A stretch of 64,000 nt of DNA from Thermoactinomyces mirandus (GCF_013868055.1 NZ_JACEOL010000030.1:124001-188000); one strand, 5' to 3'. Shown: positions 8,707 through 17,867, numbered from the stretch's first letter. Translations and numbers: made by a program. Notes: a model not told the origin generated them from the letters alone.

Positions 8707-9606
8707 TTGTTCAAAAACTTGATGGCCCGGTTTGGCAAAGGAGCTGCAAAGGTAGATCTGGTGCTGGATAAAAATCAGTTCCAACTAGGGGAAACTGTTG
8801 CAGGAAGACTGATGATCCAGGGTGGAGAGGTAGAACAGGAGATCAACAAGATTGATATTCTGCTGATGGTGGCGATTCGCCATGATGATACAGAACATCT
8901 TCATACCGTGGCAACGATCCCGACGTATGAATCCTTCACCATCCATCCCGGGGAAAGAAAGGAATTTCCCTTTCAATATTTATTGCCGTATGATCTGTTG
9001 ATTTCCGGGAATCATGTTACCTACTTTTTCAGTACGAATCTGGATATTGCCGGCGGCGTGGATCAGAAAGACCGCGATTACATAGAAATTCTTTGTCCCA
9101 ATCCCCTTCAACAGGTACTTGATGCCTTAAGCCGACTTGGTTTCCGGGAAAAACATGACTCCCGCAAGTTTAACGGGCGTGTACAGGAATTTGAATTATT
9201 TCCAACCGATTTTTTGCAGGGCAGGGCCGAAGAATTGGAATTTATTGCGGCAGTTCAGCCAGATGGTGTCCGTTTGCTGCTGGAACTGGATCTCTACTCG
9301 TTTGGCCATGAAAAAGAATTGAAGCGGGAAGTATTTATTTCTCAACAGGTGCTTGAATCAGAAGATGAACTGGTCAGCGAGCTAAAAAGAATTTTGGAAG
9401 AAATGGCCGAATATGGAGTGACTGGTTATTATCGTGATGCACATGGCCATTCCTATCATCATGGACACAGTTCTTCCGGTTTGAGCGGGGCTGTCGGAGG
9501 ATTTGCAGCCGGAGTGATCGGGGCAATGGTCGTGGATGAAGTGGTTGACGAATTGTTTGAGGATGATGACGAAGATGAATTGGAAGATTTTTTTGAAGAT
9601 GATTGA
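8707..9606 (+). CDS. spo0M: Sporulation control protein Spo0M
   Basis: A 299-residue arrestin-like protein of the Spo0M family, which influences early sporulation and cell morphology. The first 240 residues show the family pattern: MFKNLMARFGKGAAKVDLVL, VAGRLMIQGG, IPTYESFTIHPGE, FPFQYLLPYDLLISGNHVTYF, and a second beta-sandwich from about residue 130. The last 60 residues are a His/Gly-rich stretch (HGHSYHHGHSSS), a Gly/Ala helix, and a long acidic tail ending in EDFFEDD. That makes it longer than the 258-residue Bacillus subtilis protein. It starts at TTG with GGGAAGGTGA upstream. It follows the nuclease gene closely and ends at a strong terminator. Confidence 0.9.
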   Translation: MFKNLMARFGKGAAKVDLVLDKNQFQLGETVAGRLMIQGGEVEQEINKIDILLMVAIRHDDTEHLHTVATIPTYESFTIHPGERKEFPFQYLLPYDLLISGNHVTYFFSTNLDIAGGVDQKDRDYIEILCPNPLQQVLDALSRLGFREKHDSRKFNGRVQEFELFPTDFLQGRAEELEFIAAVQPDGVRLLLELDLYSFGHEKELKREVFISQQVLESEDELVSELKRILEEMAEYGVTGYYRDAHGHSYHHGHSSSGLSGAVGGFAAGVIGAMVVDEVVDELFEDDDEDELEDFFEDD

Positions 9607-9668
9607 TTGATCCTTTTATGGGACAAGAAATACATTTCTTTAAATATATAATTCTATCAGGATGAGAT

Positions 9669-9699
9669 GAATAACCCGTCAGGGTTATTCGTTTTTTTT
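9669..9699 (+). terminator. Rho-independent terminator after spo0M
   Basis: A 9-bp perfect stem GAATAACCC/GGGTTATTC with a tetraloop, followed by eight T. Confidence 0.92.
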
Positions 9700-9895
9700 G
9701 GTTATCCTTCGCATACCCTGTAAAAATTAGTAAGCTGTGAATATGATGATTTTAAAGGGAGTTAAACCATATTATAGAAAAAATTATATTTAATAAAAGG
9801 GATTTATATAATAAATGTAGAAATTACTAAATACAAGAGGTTTTAATTTCATATTTTTCTGCCGGGATGAAAAACAAGAAAAGGAGTGTCGACGA

Positions 9896-10588
9896 ATGGG
9901 CGCCTATGTCGTGATTGACCCGGGTCATGGCGGAAAAGATCAAGGAGCTTCCGGATTTGGACTGGCAGAAAAAAACGTGGTATTATCCATTTCCCAAAGG
10001 ATCAATCATTTTTTTGGTCAGTATGAAGGTGTTTCCGTTTCCTTGACCCGTTGGGATGACCGCTTTTTGGAGTTGAGCGAAAGAGCTGACTTTGCAAATG
10101 CGCGGAAATGCGATCTGTTTTTATCCATTCATAATAATGCAGCAAGTGAATCGGCTTCCGGTTTTGAAACTTTTATCCATCCGAATGCAGCTTCCCGAAC
10201 CGCCCAATATCAAAATATTCTGCACTCTGCCGTTATGAATTACCTGAAACAGTATAATATAAAGGATCGTGGAAAAAAACGGGCCAATTTTGCTGTACTG
10301 CGGGAGACAACGATGCCGGCGGTGCTGATTGAAAATCTGTTTATTACCAATCAGAAAGAGAATCAATTGTTGAGAGATCCAAAATTTCTGGATGGACTGG
10401 CGGAAGCAGTTGTCGAGGGAGTTGCAAAGATATTCGGGTTAAAGAAAAAACAGCCAAAACCGATGTACCGGATTACGGTTGACGGAAAAACGGTTTACGA
10501 TACAGCCTATGAATCAAAGATCACAGATGCGATACTGGAGGCAGTCCGCAAAGGTGCCAGGGAAATTTCATTGAAGAAAATAAAATAA
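9896..10588 (+). CDS. N-acetylmuramoyl-L-alanine amidase (Amidase_3), no signal peptide
   Basis: A 230-residue zinc amidase that cuts the bond between muramic acid and the stem peptide. Zinc ligands and the catalytic Glu are visible: His11 in DPGHGG, Glu25 in LAEKN, His79 in LFLSIHNN, and Glu146 in VLIENLF. The catalytic domain fills residues 1-175. The remaining 40 residues (from YRITVDGKTVYDTAYES) form a short repeat-like domain, not a SPOR domain. No export signal is present, as in the mother-cell lysis enzyme CwlC or phage endolysins; no phage genes adjoin it, so a sporulation role is more likely. AAGGAG supports the ATG at 9896. It is monocistronic. Confidence 0.85.
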   Translation: MGAYVVIDPGHGGKDQGASGFGLAEKNVVLSISQRINHFFGQYEGVSVSLTRWDDRFLELSERADFANARKCDLFLSIHNNAASESASGFETFIHPNAASRTAQYQNILHSAVMNYLKQYNIKDRGKKRANFAVLRETTMPAVLIENLFITNQKENQLLRDPKFLDGLAEAVVEGVAKIFGLKKKQPKPMYRITVDGKTVYDTAYESKITDAILEAVRKGAREISLKKIK

Positions 10589-10737
10589 TCCCTTTTTATA
10601 CCGGTAAAGGCAGATTAATATTCTGCTTTTGCTGGTTTCTTTATGTGAATAAAAGTAATATATTGTTATTTATGAATAAAACATGATAATGTATTATTAT
10701 AAAAAAAGTTGCATTTTGGGTGTGCGAAATAACATAA

Positions 10738-11265
10738 ATGGTAAAAATTGAGCAGGGGATTCAACCTATGTCATTCAAATTCAGGGAAAATTGGGAAACA
10801 TTTTGCCGGGGTGATAAAGCGGGCGAAAGATATTTCATATTTCAGAAAATATCCGAAATTCCAGGCCGGAAAGCCTGTTGCTTGCAAGACTGGAATGGAT
10901 ATATCAGTTGGACAGTCGGGCTGGTTTCTTTTAACACAAAAATCTTAACTGGATTGGCATCTTTTAAAGTTGCCAGTTTTATTCAGGAGCGAAATGGAAT
11001 GATCAAGCAAAGAACCTGTTTATTAGTCAGAGAAACAAAGCGAATATTTGAAGAAGCAGGAATCAAATGGCATTACATCAACCAATGGTTACCGAAAAGT
11101 GGTTTGCATGATAATTGGCACTTCCCGAGCAAAATTCATAAAGACAGTACTTCACTTCAAATAAAAAATCGTATTTTTATCGAAGGTTTCATGGGAGCTA
11201 AAGGGTTTATCAACAGACGGAGAATGGAGAACAAATACCGGACTGAAATGTTAAAAGGGGAATGA
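10738..11265 (+). pseudogene. Possible relic of a DctS/CitA-type sensor kinase
   Basis: An open frame of 175 codons directly upstream of, and overlapping, the response-regulator gene, where a cognate sensor kinase is expected. No intact kinase motif is present: no phospho-His box, no N/G boxes. One stretch near residues 100-125 (CLLVRETKRIFEEAGIKWH, then a WLPKS motif) is reminiscent of the linker between the dimerisation helices and ATPase domain of CitA/DcuS kinases. The rest is unfamiliar and the ATG at 10738 lacks a clear Shine-Dalgarno. Together with the broken dctA downstream, I infer a deletion-riddled kinase gene. An unrelated short protein remains possible. Confidence 0.35.
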
Positions 11266-11270
11266 GCAAT

Positions 11271-11978
11271 ATGATCCGTGTGTTGATTGTTGATGATGAT
11301 CCAATGGTTGCTGAAATCAACCACCGTTATTTAATGTCCATGTCAGGATTTTCCTGTACCGGGATAGCCCGGAACAGGGCAGAGGCGATGGCACTTCTGG
11401 AAAAGGAGAAGATCGACCTTGTTCTTTTGGATATTCATATGCCTGGGGAAAATGGCTTTTCCTTTTTAAAGGAGATCCGCCAGCAGGAAAGACAGGTGGA
11501 TGCCATTGTGATCTCAGCGGCCAATGATATTGAAAATATTAAAAAAGCGCTGCGTTTGGGAGTTGTGGATTATTTGATCAAACCATTTGAATTCAAACGC
11601 CTGAAATTTTCGTTGAACCAATACAAAAAGGAAAAAGAATTGCTGGGGAGGCACAGGGTGTTGAGTCAGGATGAACTGGATCGCTTCCTGTTTCAGCAAA
11701 AAGAGATAAAAGCCCGGGCGGAACTTCCCAAAGGATTGGCGGTCAAGACGTTACAGTCGGTGGTGGATGGAATTCTTGCTTTGGGCAATATGGAGTTTAC
11801 CGCAGAAGAATTGGCCAGGGAAATCGGACTGACCAGGGTATCCGTAAGCAAATACCTGAAGTTTCTCTCTGAAATCGGGTTTGTTTCCGTACAATTATCT
11901 TACGGTACAGTGGGCCGGCCTCTTTCCCGTTATTCCCTCAATCAGAAGAACAAGGATCGAGTTGCTCCGTTTTTGTAA
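11271..11978 (+). CDS. DctR/CitB-family response regulator
   Basis: A 235-residue two-component regulator of the CitB/DcuR/DctR group, which controls dicarboxylate or citrate transport genes. Receiver domain 1-120: acidic pair in VLIVDDDP, phospho-acceptor Asp54 in LLDIHMPGENG, and Lys in YLIKPFEF. The C-terminal half has a winged-helix/HTH segment (FTAEELAREIGLTRVSVSKY, then GTVGRPLSRY) typical of the group. The ATG at 11271 is preferred over an ATG nine bases upstream because GGGG lies too close to the earlier one. The frame is intact although both the upstream sensor and the downstream transporter look broken, so it may be an orphan or in early decay. Confidence 0.85.
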   Translation: MIRVLIVDDDPMVAEINHRYLMSMSGFSCTGIARNRAEAMALLEKEKIDLVLLDIHMPGENGFSFLKEIRQQERQVDAIVISAANDIENIKKALRLGVVDYLIKPFEFKRLKFSLNQYKKEKELLGRHRVLSQDELDRFLFQQKEIKARAELPKGLAVKTLQSVVDGILALGNMEFTAEELAREIGLTRVSVSKYLKFLSEIGFVSVQLSYGTVGRPLSRYSLNQKNKDRVAPFL

Positions 11979-12136
11979 ATGATTTATTAATAAGAATCGT
12001 ACAAAAATATTAGTTTATTTTTAAGATATATTATTCTTATTGATAATATTGTAATATATTGAAGTATACACAAAAGAAAGAAACAATTTCTTTCAATTCG
12101 CATAATTTATTAAAATTACTTATCGGGGAGTCAGAA

Positions 12137-12704
12137 ATGAAAAATTATTAATGAATATGGCCTTCAAGTTTTAACGGCAATTTTTATTCGGTTTGTACCG
12201 GGATGTCGCAAAAAAACACGGCGATGTTTTTATCAACAAGCTTAAAAGGGTGACCGCCCCTCTGATTTTTTTCACCATTGTTCCTGGCATTGCCAGGATA
12301 GGGATATGAAAAAGGTAGGGTGAGTGGTGGAAAATCCTGATCTACTTTGAAATCATCACGACATTTTCCTGCTGATCGGACTTGTGGTAGCCAATCTTGT
12401 GGAGCCGGGCGAAGGGGTTCAAATGATTGCCTCGCAAGGCATCAAACAAAGGTGAATAAATATGCCAGTGAAGGCAAAAAGATGGATTTGGTGGAACATC
12501 GTGCCTTCCAATGGAAGGGCCGGCACTGTTGCTTGGTGTAGACCGGTTTATGTCTGAAGCCCGTGCCATCGTTAACATGATCGTAAACGGAATTGCTACG
12601 GCTGTGGCCGCAAAAAGCGAGAAGGAATACCATCCGGAACGGGATTTCCCGGGTGCTTCCAAACGGAAAGTGTTTGAGCCGGTCAGCAGATTGCCGAATA
12701 AAAC
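12137..12704 (+). pseudogene. dctA: dctA C4-dicarboxylate transporter, degenerate
   Basis: Fragments of a DctA (DAACS family) transporter lie in several frames. In order they read LQVLTAIF, then HGDVFINKLKRVTAPLIFF, GIARIG, ILIYFEII, LVVANLV, and [15 protein letters not shown]. The sequence then jumps directly to [20 protein letters not shown], which belongs near the C-terminus of the protein. Most of the middle of the roughly 420-residue protein, including the HP loops and substrate site, is deleted, and at least several frameshifts and stops interrupt the rest. The original ATG probably lies at 12137 behind CGGGGAG. No function is possible. Position behind the DctR-type regulator matches the normal dctS-dctR-dctA arrangement. 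Confidence 0.85.
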
Positions 12705-12740
12705 AAAAATAAAACACACTCACTTTGAACCAGTGAGTGT
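12696..12740 (-). terminator. Rho-independent terminator of the R2lox gene
   Basis: A 9-bp perfect stem (ACACTCACT/AGTGAGTGT, 12716-12740) with a T-rich tract following on the minus strand. It lies about 165 bp past the R2lox stop and may have belonged originally to dctA. Confidence 0.6.
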
Positions 12741-12903
12741 CTACGTTATTTTGAGAATAAACGTTATAATGATGTTTATATAAACTTTGGCGGGTGGCAA
12801 ATCTGTTCAGTTTGTTTTTTATATAGCCGGGAACCTGATCGGCAGATCGGTACGAATTATGCCCCCGTTTTTTATTTGGCAGACGTTATTGGGCGACTCT
12901 TTT

Positions 12904-13788
12904 CTACTTTTCATCCATCAGCTTTTTGACAATCTCCTCAAGCGGGTCCGTTTTGGCCCGGGCCAGGATATCGATTCGTACTTTGTGCTGTTTCACGGCA
13001 TAAGCCTTGATTTTTGCCGCGCTGATTCCCAAAGGGCTTCGCTCGTAACCGTTGTTCGTGAAAATTTCCATGGCAAGCGGCATCAGGTCGTCCATTTTTT
13101 TTACAATACGATCAAACAGAGAGGGATCTTCTGCGATCAATCGTTGCAGCAGATATGTCCCGTAACTGATATGGCGTGATTCGTCGCTTTTCAAATACCC
13201 GATTCCTTCCGTAAGGCCGGGCATCCGGCCTGATTTTTTCAGGCTTTCATAAAAAATAAAGTAACCTGTTTCCGCCAACACACCTTCGACAAACATGTTA
13301 TAAAGGGTTGAGGCATCAGCCAGTGCCGCCGGAGATGAATCGCAGAGGAGTCGATTCATGGTTTCAGGAAGCATTTCATGAAATATTTTTTGGATTGCAG
13401 GGTGATGGTACCTGGATACATCTTCGGTTTCGCCCAATGCATTCAGGAGTAGACGGAAAAATTCGGTATGTTTGGCTTCGTCCAACAAAAAGGTGGTTAA
13501 ATAAAGTTCTTCTTCCAAACGGCCCTGTTTGGCAATCGTCATGATCAGCGGAAGCAAATCGGTCGTAACTGCTTCTTCTCCGGCCACAAACGCTGCCAGC
13601 CGGCCGCGAAGTTCTGCTTGCTGTGCGGAAGTCATTTGCTGCCAGTCTTTCTGATCCTGACGATAGTCAATATCTTCAGGATTCCATGACCCCATTCGCT
13701 TGGCTTTTTGGAAGAGCTTGTAGGGAAAGGATTGCAAGTCCAGCCCGTCCGCACACGTTGCCACAAACTGCCTGCGTATGATAACCAC
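12904..13788 (-). CDS. R2-like ligand-binding oxidase (R2lox, Mn/Fe)
   Basis: A 294-residue ferritin-like four-helix protein of the R2lox group, related to ribonucleotide reductase R2 but carrying a Mn/Fe cofactor and a bound fatty acid in characterised members. Six metal ligands are visible: Glu71 in AGEEAV, Glu104 and His107 in DEAKH, Glu168 in FVEGV, Glu203 and His206 in DESRH. Val74 and Tyr163 occupy the positions that form the ether cross-link in the Geobacillus kaustophilus protein. The physiological substrate of the family is not known. The start is uncertain: GTG at 13788 has AAGGA immediately before it, and GTG at 13764 is an alternative. It is monocistronic and divergent from pyc. 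Confidence 0.9.
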   Translation of the reverse strand: MVIIRRQFVATCADGLDLQSFPYKLFQKAKRMGSWNPEDIDYRQDQKDWQQMTSAQQAELRGRLAAFVAGEEAVTTDLLPLIMTIAKQGRLEEELYLTTFLLDEAKHTEFFRLLLNALGETEDVSRYHHPAIQKIFHEMLPETMNRLLCDSSPAALADASTLYNMFVEGVLAETGYFIFYESLKKSGRMPGLTEGIGYLKSDESRHISYGTYLLQRLIAEDPSLFDRIVKKMDDLMPLAMEIFTNNGYERSPLGISAAKIKAYAVKQHKVRIDILARAKTDPLEEIVKKLMDEK

Positions 13789-14103
13789 TCCTTCATTCCG
13801 CGTTGGTCACAACACGGTTTGTTTTTCGCAAAAGTTTTTCTTCGCCATTCAAAAAAAGAGAGGTGAACAGGGTAACAGAAATATAGTATAATTTTTAGAA
13901 ATAGAATTCTCTTCTTAATTATACATTTATTTTATTTATTTTAACATTCCTGGATTGGTGGGGGTGATTAAAATATGATTTAAATTTTTTAGCAGGAAAA
14001 GCTGTAAATTTATGTGATATTTAGGAATTGAACAACTTGGATTATAATATTTGTAAATAAAAAGATATGATCGATTGTAATTGCGAAAGGAGTACGGGAA
14101 GGT

Positions 14104-17100
14104 ATGATGCATTTTTCAAAAGTATTGGTTGCCAACCGTGGGGAAATTGCGACCAGGATCTTTCGTGCCTGCGCGGAATTAGGTATTCGCACGGTTGCAG
14201 TTTATACTGAGCAGGACAATTTGTCCCTCCATCGGTTCAAAGCGGATGAAGCTTACCTGATCGGTGAAGGAAAAGGCCCAATCGAAGCGTATCTGGATAT
14301 GGATGATATTATCGAAGTGGCCAAGCGCCATGAGGTTGATGCGATTCATCCTGGTTACGGTTTTCTTGCGGAGAATGCCGAGTTCGCCAAACGATGCCAA
14401 CAAGAAGGGATCGTTTTTATCGGACCTTCCCCTGAACACATTCAGATGTTTGGCAATAAAGTGGATGCGCGAGAAATGGCTCTAAAAGCTGGAATTCCCG
14501 TAGTTCCTGGTTCGCCTGATCCGATTCGGTCCGTGGAAGAGGCAGAAGAGTTTGCGGAGAAATACGGTTATCCGATTATTATAAAGGCAGCTTCAGGCGG
14601 CGGCGGGCGCGGAATGCGCATTGTCCCCAGTCAAGGTGAACTGAAGGATGCGATTGAGCGCGCACGGTCAGAAGCCAAGTCGGCGTTTGGCAATCCGGAA
14701 GTTTATATTGAAAAGTATTTGGAAAATCCAAAACATATCGAAGTGCAAATTTTGGCCGATTATCACGGGAATGTGGTTCATCTGTTTGAACGGGATTGTT
14801 CCATTCAACGCCGGCATCAAAAAGTGGTGGAAGTGGCTCCAAGTCTTTCCCTGACGGAATCATTGCGCTCCAAAATGTGTGATGCAGCCTTGAATCTCAT
14901 GAAAAAGGCAAAATACTCTAACGCGGGAACAGTCGAATTTCTTGTAACTCCTGATGAAAAGTTTTATTTCATTGAAGTTAATCCGCGTGTACAGCTGGAA
15001 CACACTATCACCGAAATGATTACAGGAGTTGATATTGTCCAGTCCCAGATAAGAATTTCCGAAGGGTATGCGCTGACCGATCCGGAAATGGGGGTGCCCG
15101 CTCAGGAGGATCTGTTTACTCATGGTTATGCAATTCAGTGCCGTGTTACCACGGAAGATCCGGCCAGAAATTTCATGCCGGAAGCAGGGAAGCTGGTTGC
15201 CTACCGGTCAGGCGGCGGGTTTGGAATCCGGCTCGATTCCGGCAGTGCTTATACCGGGGCAGTCATTACCCCCCATTATGATTCACTCCTGGTCAAAGTT
15301 TCTTCATGGGCGATGACGTACGAACAGGCAGCCAGAAAAATGCTGCGCACTTTAAAAGAGTTTCGGATCCGCGGTGTCAAAACCAACATTCAGTTCCTGG
15401 AGAATGTAGTTCAACATCCGGTATTTTTAAGCGGACGCTATGATACCTCGTTCATTGACAACACCCCGGAACTGTTTGAGTTCCCGAAACGAAAAGATCG
15501 CGGCACCAAGCTTTTGAACTATATCGGACAAATTGTGGTTAACGGGTATCCCGGATTGCCGGATTGCCGAAAACCGGCTTTCCCAAAACCGCGCATTCCG
15601 GCTGTGGCCTATGACCAGGAAATCCCGCCGGGAACAAAGCAGATTCTGGATGAACGGGGGGCAGAAGGCCTCATCGACTGGATCAAGGCAAGCGACAGCC
15701 TGCTCGTAACGGATACGACATTTCGTGATGCGCATCAATCCCTGTTTGCCACCAGGCTTCGCACCTATGATTTGTTGAAAGTTTCCGAAGCGACGGCCAA
15801 ACTGGTTCCCAATCTTTTTTCCCTGGAAATGTGGGGAGGGGCCACCTTTGATACCAGCATGCGCTTTTTAAACGAAGATCCATGGGAAAGGTTGCGTCTG
15901 CTTCGTGAACAGATTCCCAATATCCTTTTCCAAATGCTGTTCCGGGGTGCCAATGCCGTTGGATACAGCAATTATCCGGATAACGTCATTCGCAAGTTTG
16001 TGCATCTGGCTGCAAAAAGCGGGATTGACATTTTCCGCATTTTTGACAGCCTGAACTGGATCGAAGGAATGAGGACCGCCATTGACGCAGTACGGGAAAC
16101 CGGAAAAATTGCCGAAGCCACCATCTGTTATACGGGAGATATCCTGGATCCGAAAAGGGATAAATACTCGTTAAAATATTATGTGGATCTGGCAAGAGAA
16201 CTGGAAAAAGCGGGGGCCCAAATCCTGGCGATCAAGGATATGGCCGGATTGCTGAAGCCGTACGCAGCGTATACACTGATTAAAGCGCTGAAAGAAGAAA
16301 TCGGTTTGCCCATCCATTTGCATACGCATGATATGAGCGGTGTCCAAATGTCCACACTGATCAAGGCCTATGAAGCCGGTGTTGATATTGTTGACACTGC
16401 GCTCAGTTCGATGTCCGGCTTTACTTCCCAGCCCAGTTTGAACGGACTTGCCGCGGCGATTAAAGGACAGAAACGGGAAACGGGACTCAATCTGGATCAT
16501 TTGCAAAAGCTCTCTGATTACTGGGAGGATGTGCGTTCTTATTACAAAGATTTTGAAAGTGGAATCAAGTCACCAACGGCGGAAGTATATATCCATGAAA
16601 TGCCTGGCGGACAGTATTCCAATCTGCAGCAACAGGCGATTGCCGTGGGTCTTGGCGAACGGTGGGAAGAAGTGAAAAAGGCCTACGCAACCGTAAACCG
16701 CATGTTTGGGGATATTGTCAAAGTCACTCCGTCCTCCAAAGTAGTTGGGGACATGGCATTGTTTATGGTGCAAAACAACCTGACCGAACAGGATATTTAT
16801 GAAAAAGGGGAGCGGCTTGATTTTCCGGAATCCGTGGTTCAGTTCTTCCAGGGCTTTCTGGGACAGCCTCCTGGCGGATTTCCTGAAAAATTGCGGGATA
16901 TCATTTTAAAAGGCCGTGATTATATTACTTGCCGTCCGGGGGAACTGCTGGAGCCGGTTGATTTTGATAAGGCACGGGCAGAACTGGAGAAAAAAACAGG
17001 CCGAAAGATCAGCAAGTGCGATCTCATCAGCTATATCATGTATCCGAAAGTATTCCTGGACAAGGAAAAGAAAGCAGAAGAATTCGGCGATGTCTCGGTT

Positions 17101-17541
17101 TTGGATACTCCCACATTTTTCTACGGACTCCGGTTTGGAGAAGAGATCAACGTCGAAATTGAAAAAGGAAAAACGTTGATTGTCAAGTTGATGACGGTCG
17201 GCCCGCTGACACCTGAGGGAACAAGAAGAGTATATTATGAACTGAACGGACAGCCCCGGGAAGTGACAATTCGTGACCTGTCGGCAGAAACGGCAGTGAA
17301 CACACGCCGCAAGGCAGATTCCGATGAACCGGGACAGATCGGGGCAACCATGCCGGGGCATGTGCTCAAAATATTGGTTGAGACAGGAGATAAAGTGATG
17401 AAAGGCGAACATCTCCTTGTTACAGAGGCCATGAAAATGGAAACGACTATTCAGGCTCCTTTTGATGCCACTGTTAAAGAAATTCATGTAAAATCTGGAG
17501 ATGCTATTGAAACAGGCGATTTGTTAATTGAATTGGAATAA
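14104..17541 (+). CDS. pyc: Pyruvate carboxylase
   Basis: A 1145-residue biotin enzyme that carboxylates pyruvate to oxaloacetate, an anaplerotic and gluconeogenic step. Domains in order: biotin carboxylase (about 1-455) with VANRGEIATRIFRA, the Gly-rich ATP loop KAASGGGGRGMR and EVNPRVQLEHT; carboxyltransferase (about 530-805) starting TDTTFRDAHQSLFATR; the PYC/OADA conserved region (to about 1005); and the biotinyl domain with EAMKMET, giving biotinyl-Lys1111 about 35 residues from the end. Full length for the family. AAAGGAG precedes the ATG at 14104, with a second ATG at 14107. The 315 bp upstream is AT-rich and divergent to R2lox; no terminator was found before the proBA leader. Confidence 0.97.
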   Translation: MMHFSKVLVANRGEIATRIFRACAELGIRTVAVYTEQDNLSLHRFKADEAYLIGEGKGPIEAYLDMDDIIEVAKRHEVDAIHPGYGFLAENAEFAKRCQQEGIVFIGPSPEHIQMFGNKVDAREMALKAGIPVVPGSPDPIRSVEEAEEFAEKYGYPIIIKAASGGGGRGMRIVPSQGELKDAIERARSEAKSAFGNPEVYIEKYLENPKHIEVQILADYHGNVVHLFERDCSIQRRHQKVVEVAPSLSLTESLRSKMCDAALNLMKKAKYSNAGTVEFLVTPDEKFYFIEVNPRVQLEHTITEMITGVDIVQSQIRISEGYALTDPEMGVPAQEDLFTHGYAIQCRVTTEDPARNFMPEAGKLVAYRSGGGFGIRLDSGSAYTGAVITPHYDSLLVKVSSWAMTYEQAARKMLRTLKEFRIRGVKTNIQFLENVVQHPVFLSGRYDTSFIDNTPELFEFPKRKDRGTKLLNYIGQIVVNGYPGLPDCRKPAFPKPRIPAVAYDQEIPPGTKQILDERGAEGLIDWIKASDSLLVTDTTFRDAHQSLFATRLRTYDLLKVSEATAKLVPNLFSLEMWGGATFDTSMRFLNEDPWERLRLLREQIPNILFQMLFRGANAVGYSNYPDNVIRKFVHLAAKSGIDIFRIFDSLNWIEGMRTAIDAVRETGKIAEATICYTGDILDPKRDKYSLKYYVDLARELEKAGAQILAIKDMAGLLKPYAAYTLIKALKEEIGLPIHLHTHDMSGVQMSTLIKAYEAGVDIVDTALSSMSGFTSQPSLNGLAAAIKGQKRETGLNLDHLQKLSDYWEDVRSYYKDFESGIKSPTAEVYIHEMPGGQYSNLQQQAIAVGLGERWEEVKKAYATVNRMFGDIVKVTPSSKVVGDMALFMVQNNLTEQDIYEKGERLDFPESVVQFFQGFLGQPPGGFPEKLRDIILKGRDYITCRPGELLEPVDFDKARAELEKKTGRKISKCDLISYIMYPKVFLDKEKKAEEFGDVSVLDTPTFFYGLRFGEEINVEIEKGKTLIVKLMTVGPLTPEGTRRVYYELNGQPREVTIRDLSAETAVNTRRKADSDEPGQIGATMPGHVLKILVETGDKVMKGEHLLVTEAMKMETTIQAPFDATVKEIHVKSGDAIETGDLLIELE

Positions 17542-17559
17542 ATATTATTGTCCGGATGA

Positions 17560-17588
17560 TTGACAATTTATACTATTTCATGTATAAC
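17560..17588 (+). promoter_or_regulatory. SigA promoter of the proBA T-box transcript
   Basis: TTGACA, 17 bp, TATAAC. It lies immediately upstream of the T-box leader and 18 bp after the pyc stop codon. Confidence 0.75.
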
Positions 17589-17599
17589 CATTTATAAAA

Positions 17600-17850
17600 C
17601 TTGCATATCAAAAAGCAATGAAAGAGTGAACTGATCCGGGGCAATGATTCAGAGAGCGGGTTTCGCGGCTGGAAAAACCCGTCATGTAACCGGGTTGTCC
17701 CGCCTCTTGAGCTTTCCGTGAAAAGCGGATACGGCAACTGACCGTTATTCAGATTGAGTGGGTACATCCTGTCGGTTGTTGGCGGGGTGTATCAATGAAG
17801 GTGGTACCGCGAAAAGGCCTTTCGTCCTTCTGGGATGAAGGCTTTTTTTG
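17600..17850 (+). ncRNA. T-box riboswitch leader (probably tRNA-Pro specific)
   Basis: The invariant T-box element AAGGTGGTACCGCG is at 17798-17811. It is followed at once by a terminator hairpin (17817-17842) with a T7 tail, the usual competing antiterminator/terminator arrangement. The upstream Stem I region shows AGAGAGCGGG and a pairing of CGGGGCAA with TTGTCCCG. On the 3' side of that helix a CCT triplet (17703-17705) could be the specifier codon. Proline specificity is inferred mainly from the proB-proA genes it precedes. Uncharged tRNA would allow read-through into proBA. Confidence 0.93.
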
Positions 17851-17867
17851 TTTGAAGAGGTGAAGGA

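Noticed and set aside
7855-8784. A 309-codon open frame on the minus strand opposite the nuclease lipoprotein gene
   Set aside because: It is antisense to a clearly recognised gene with a lipobox and SNase motifs, and its translation is Phe-rich without any domain.
16906-17487. A 193-codon minus-strand frame within pyc
   Set aside because: Shadow of the pyruvate carboxylase C-terminus; no motifs of its own.
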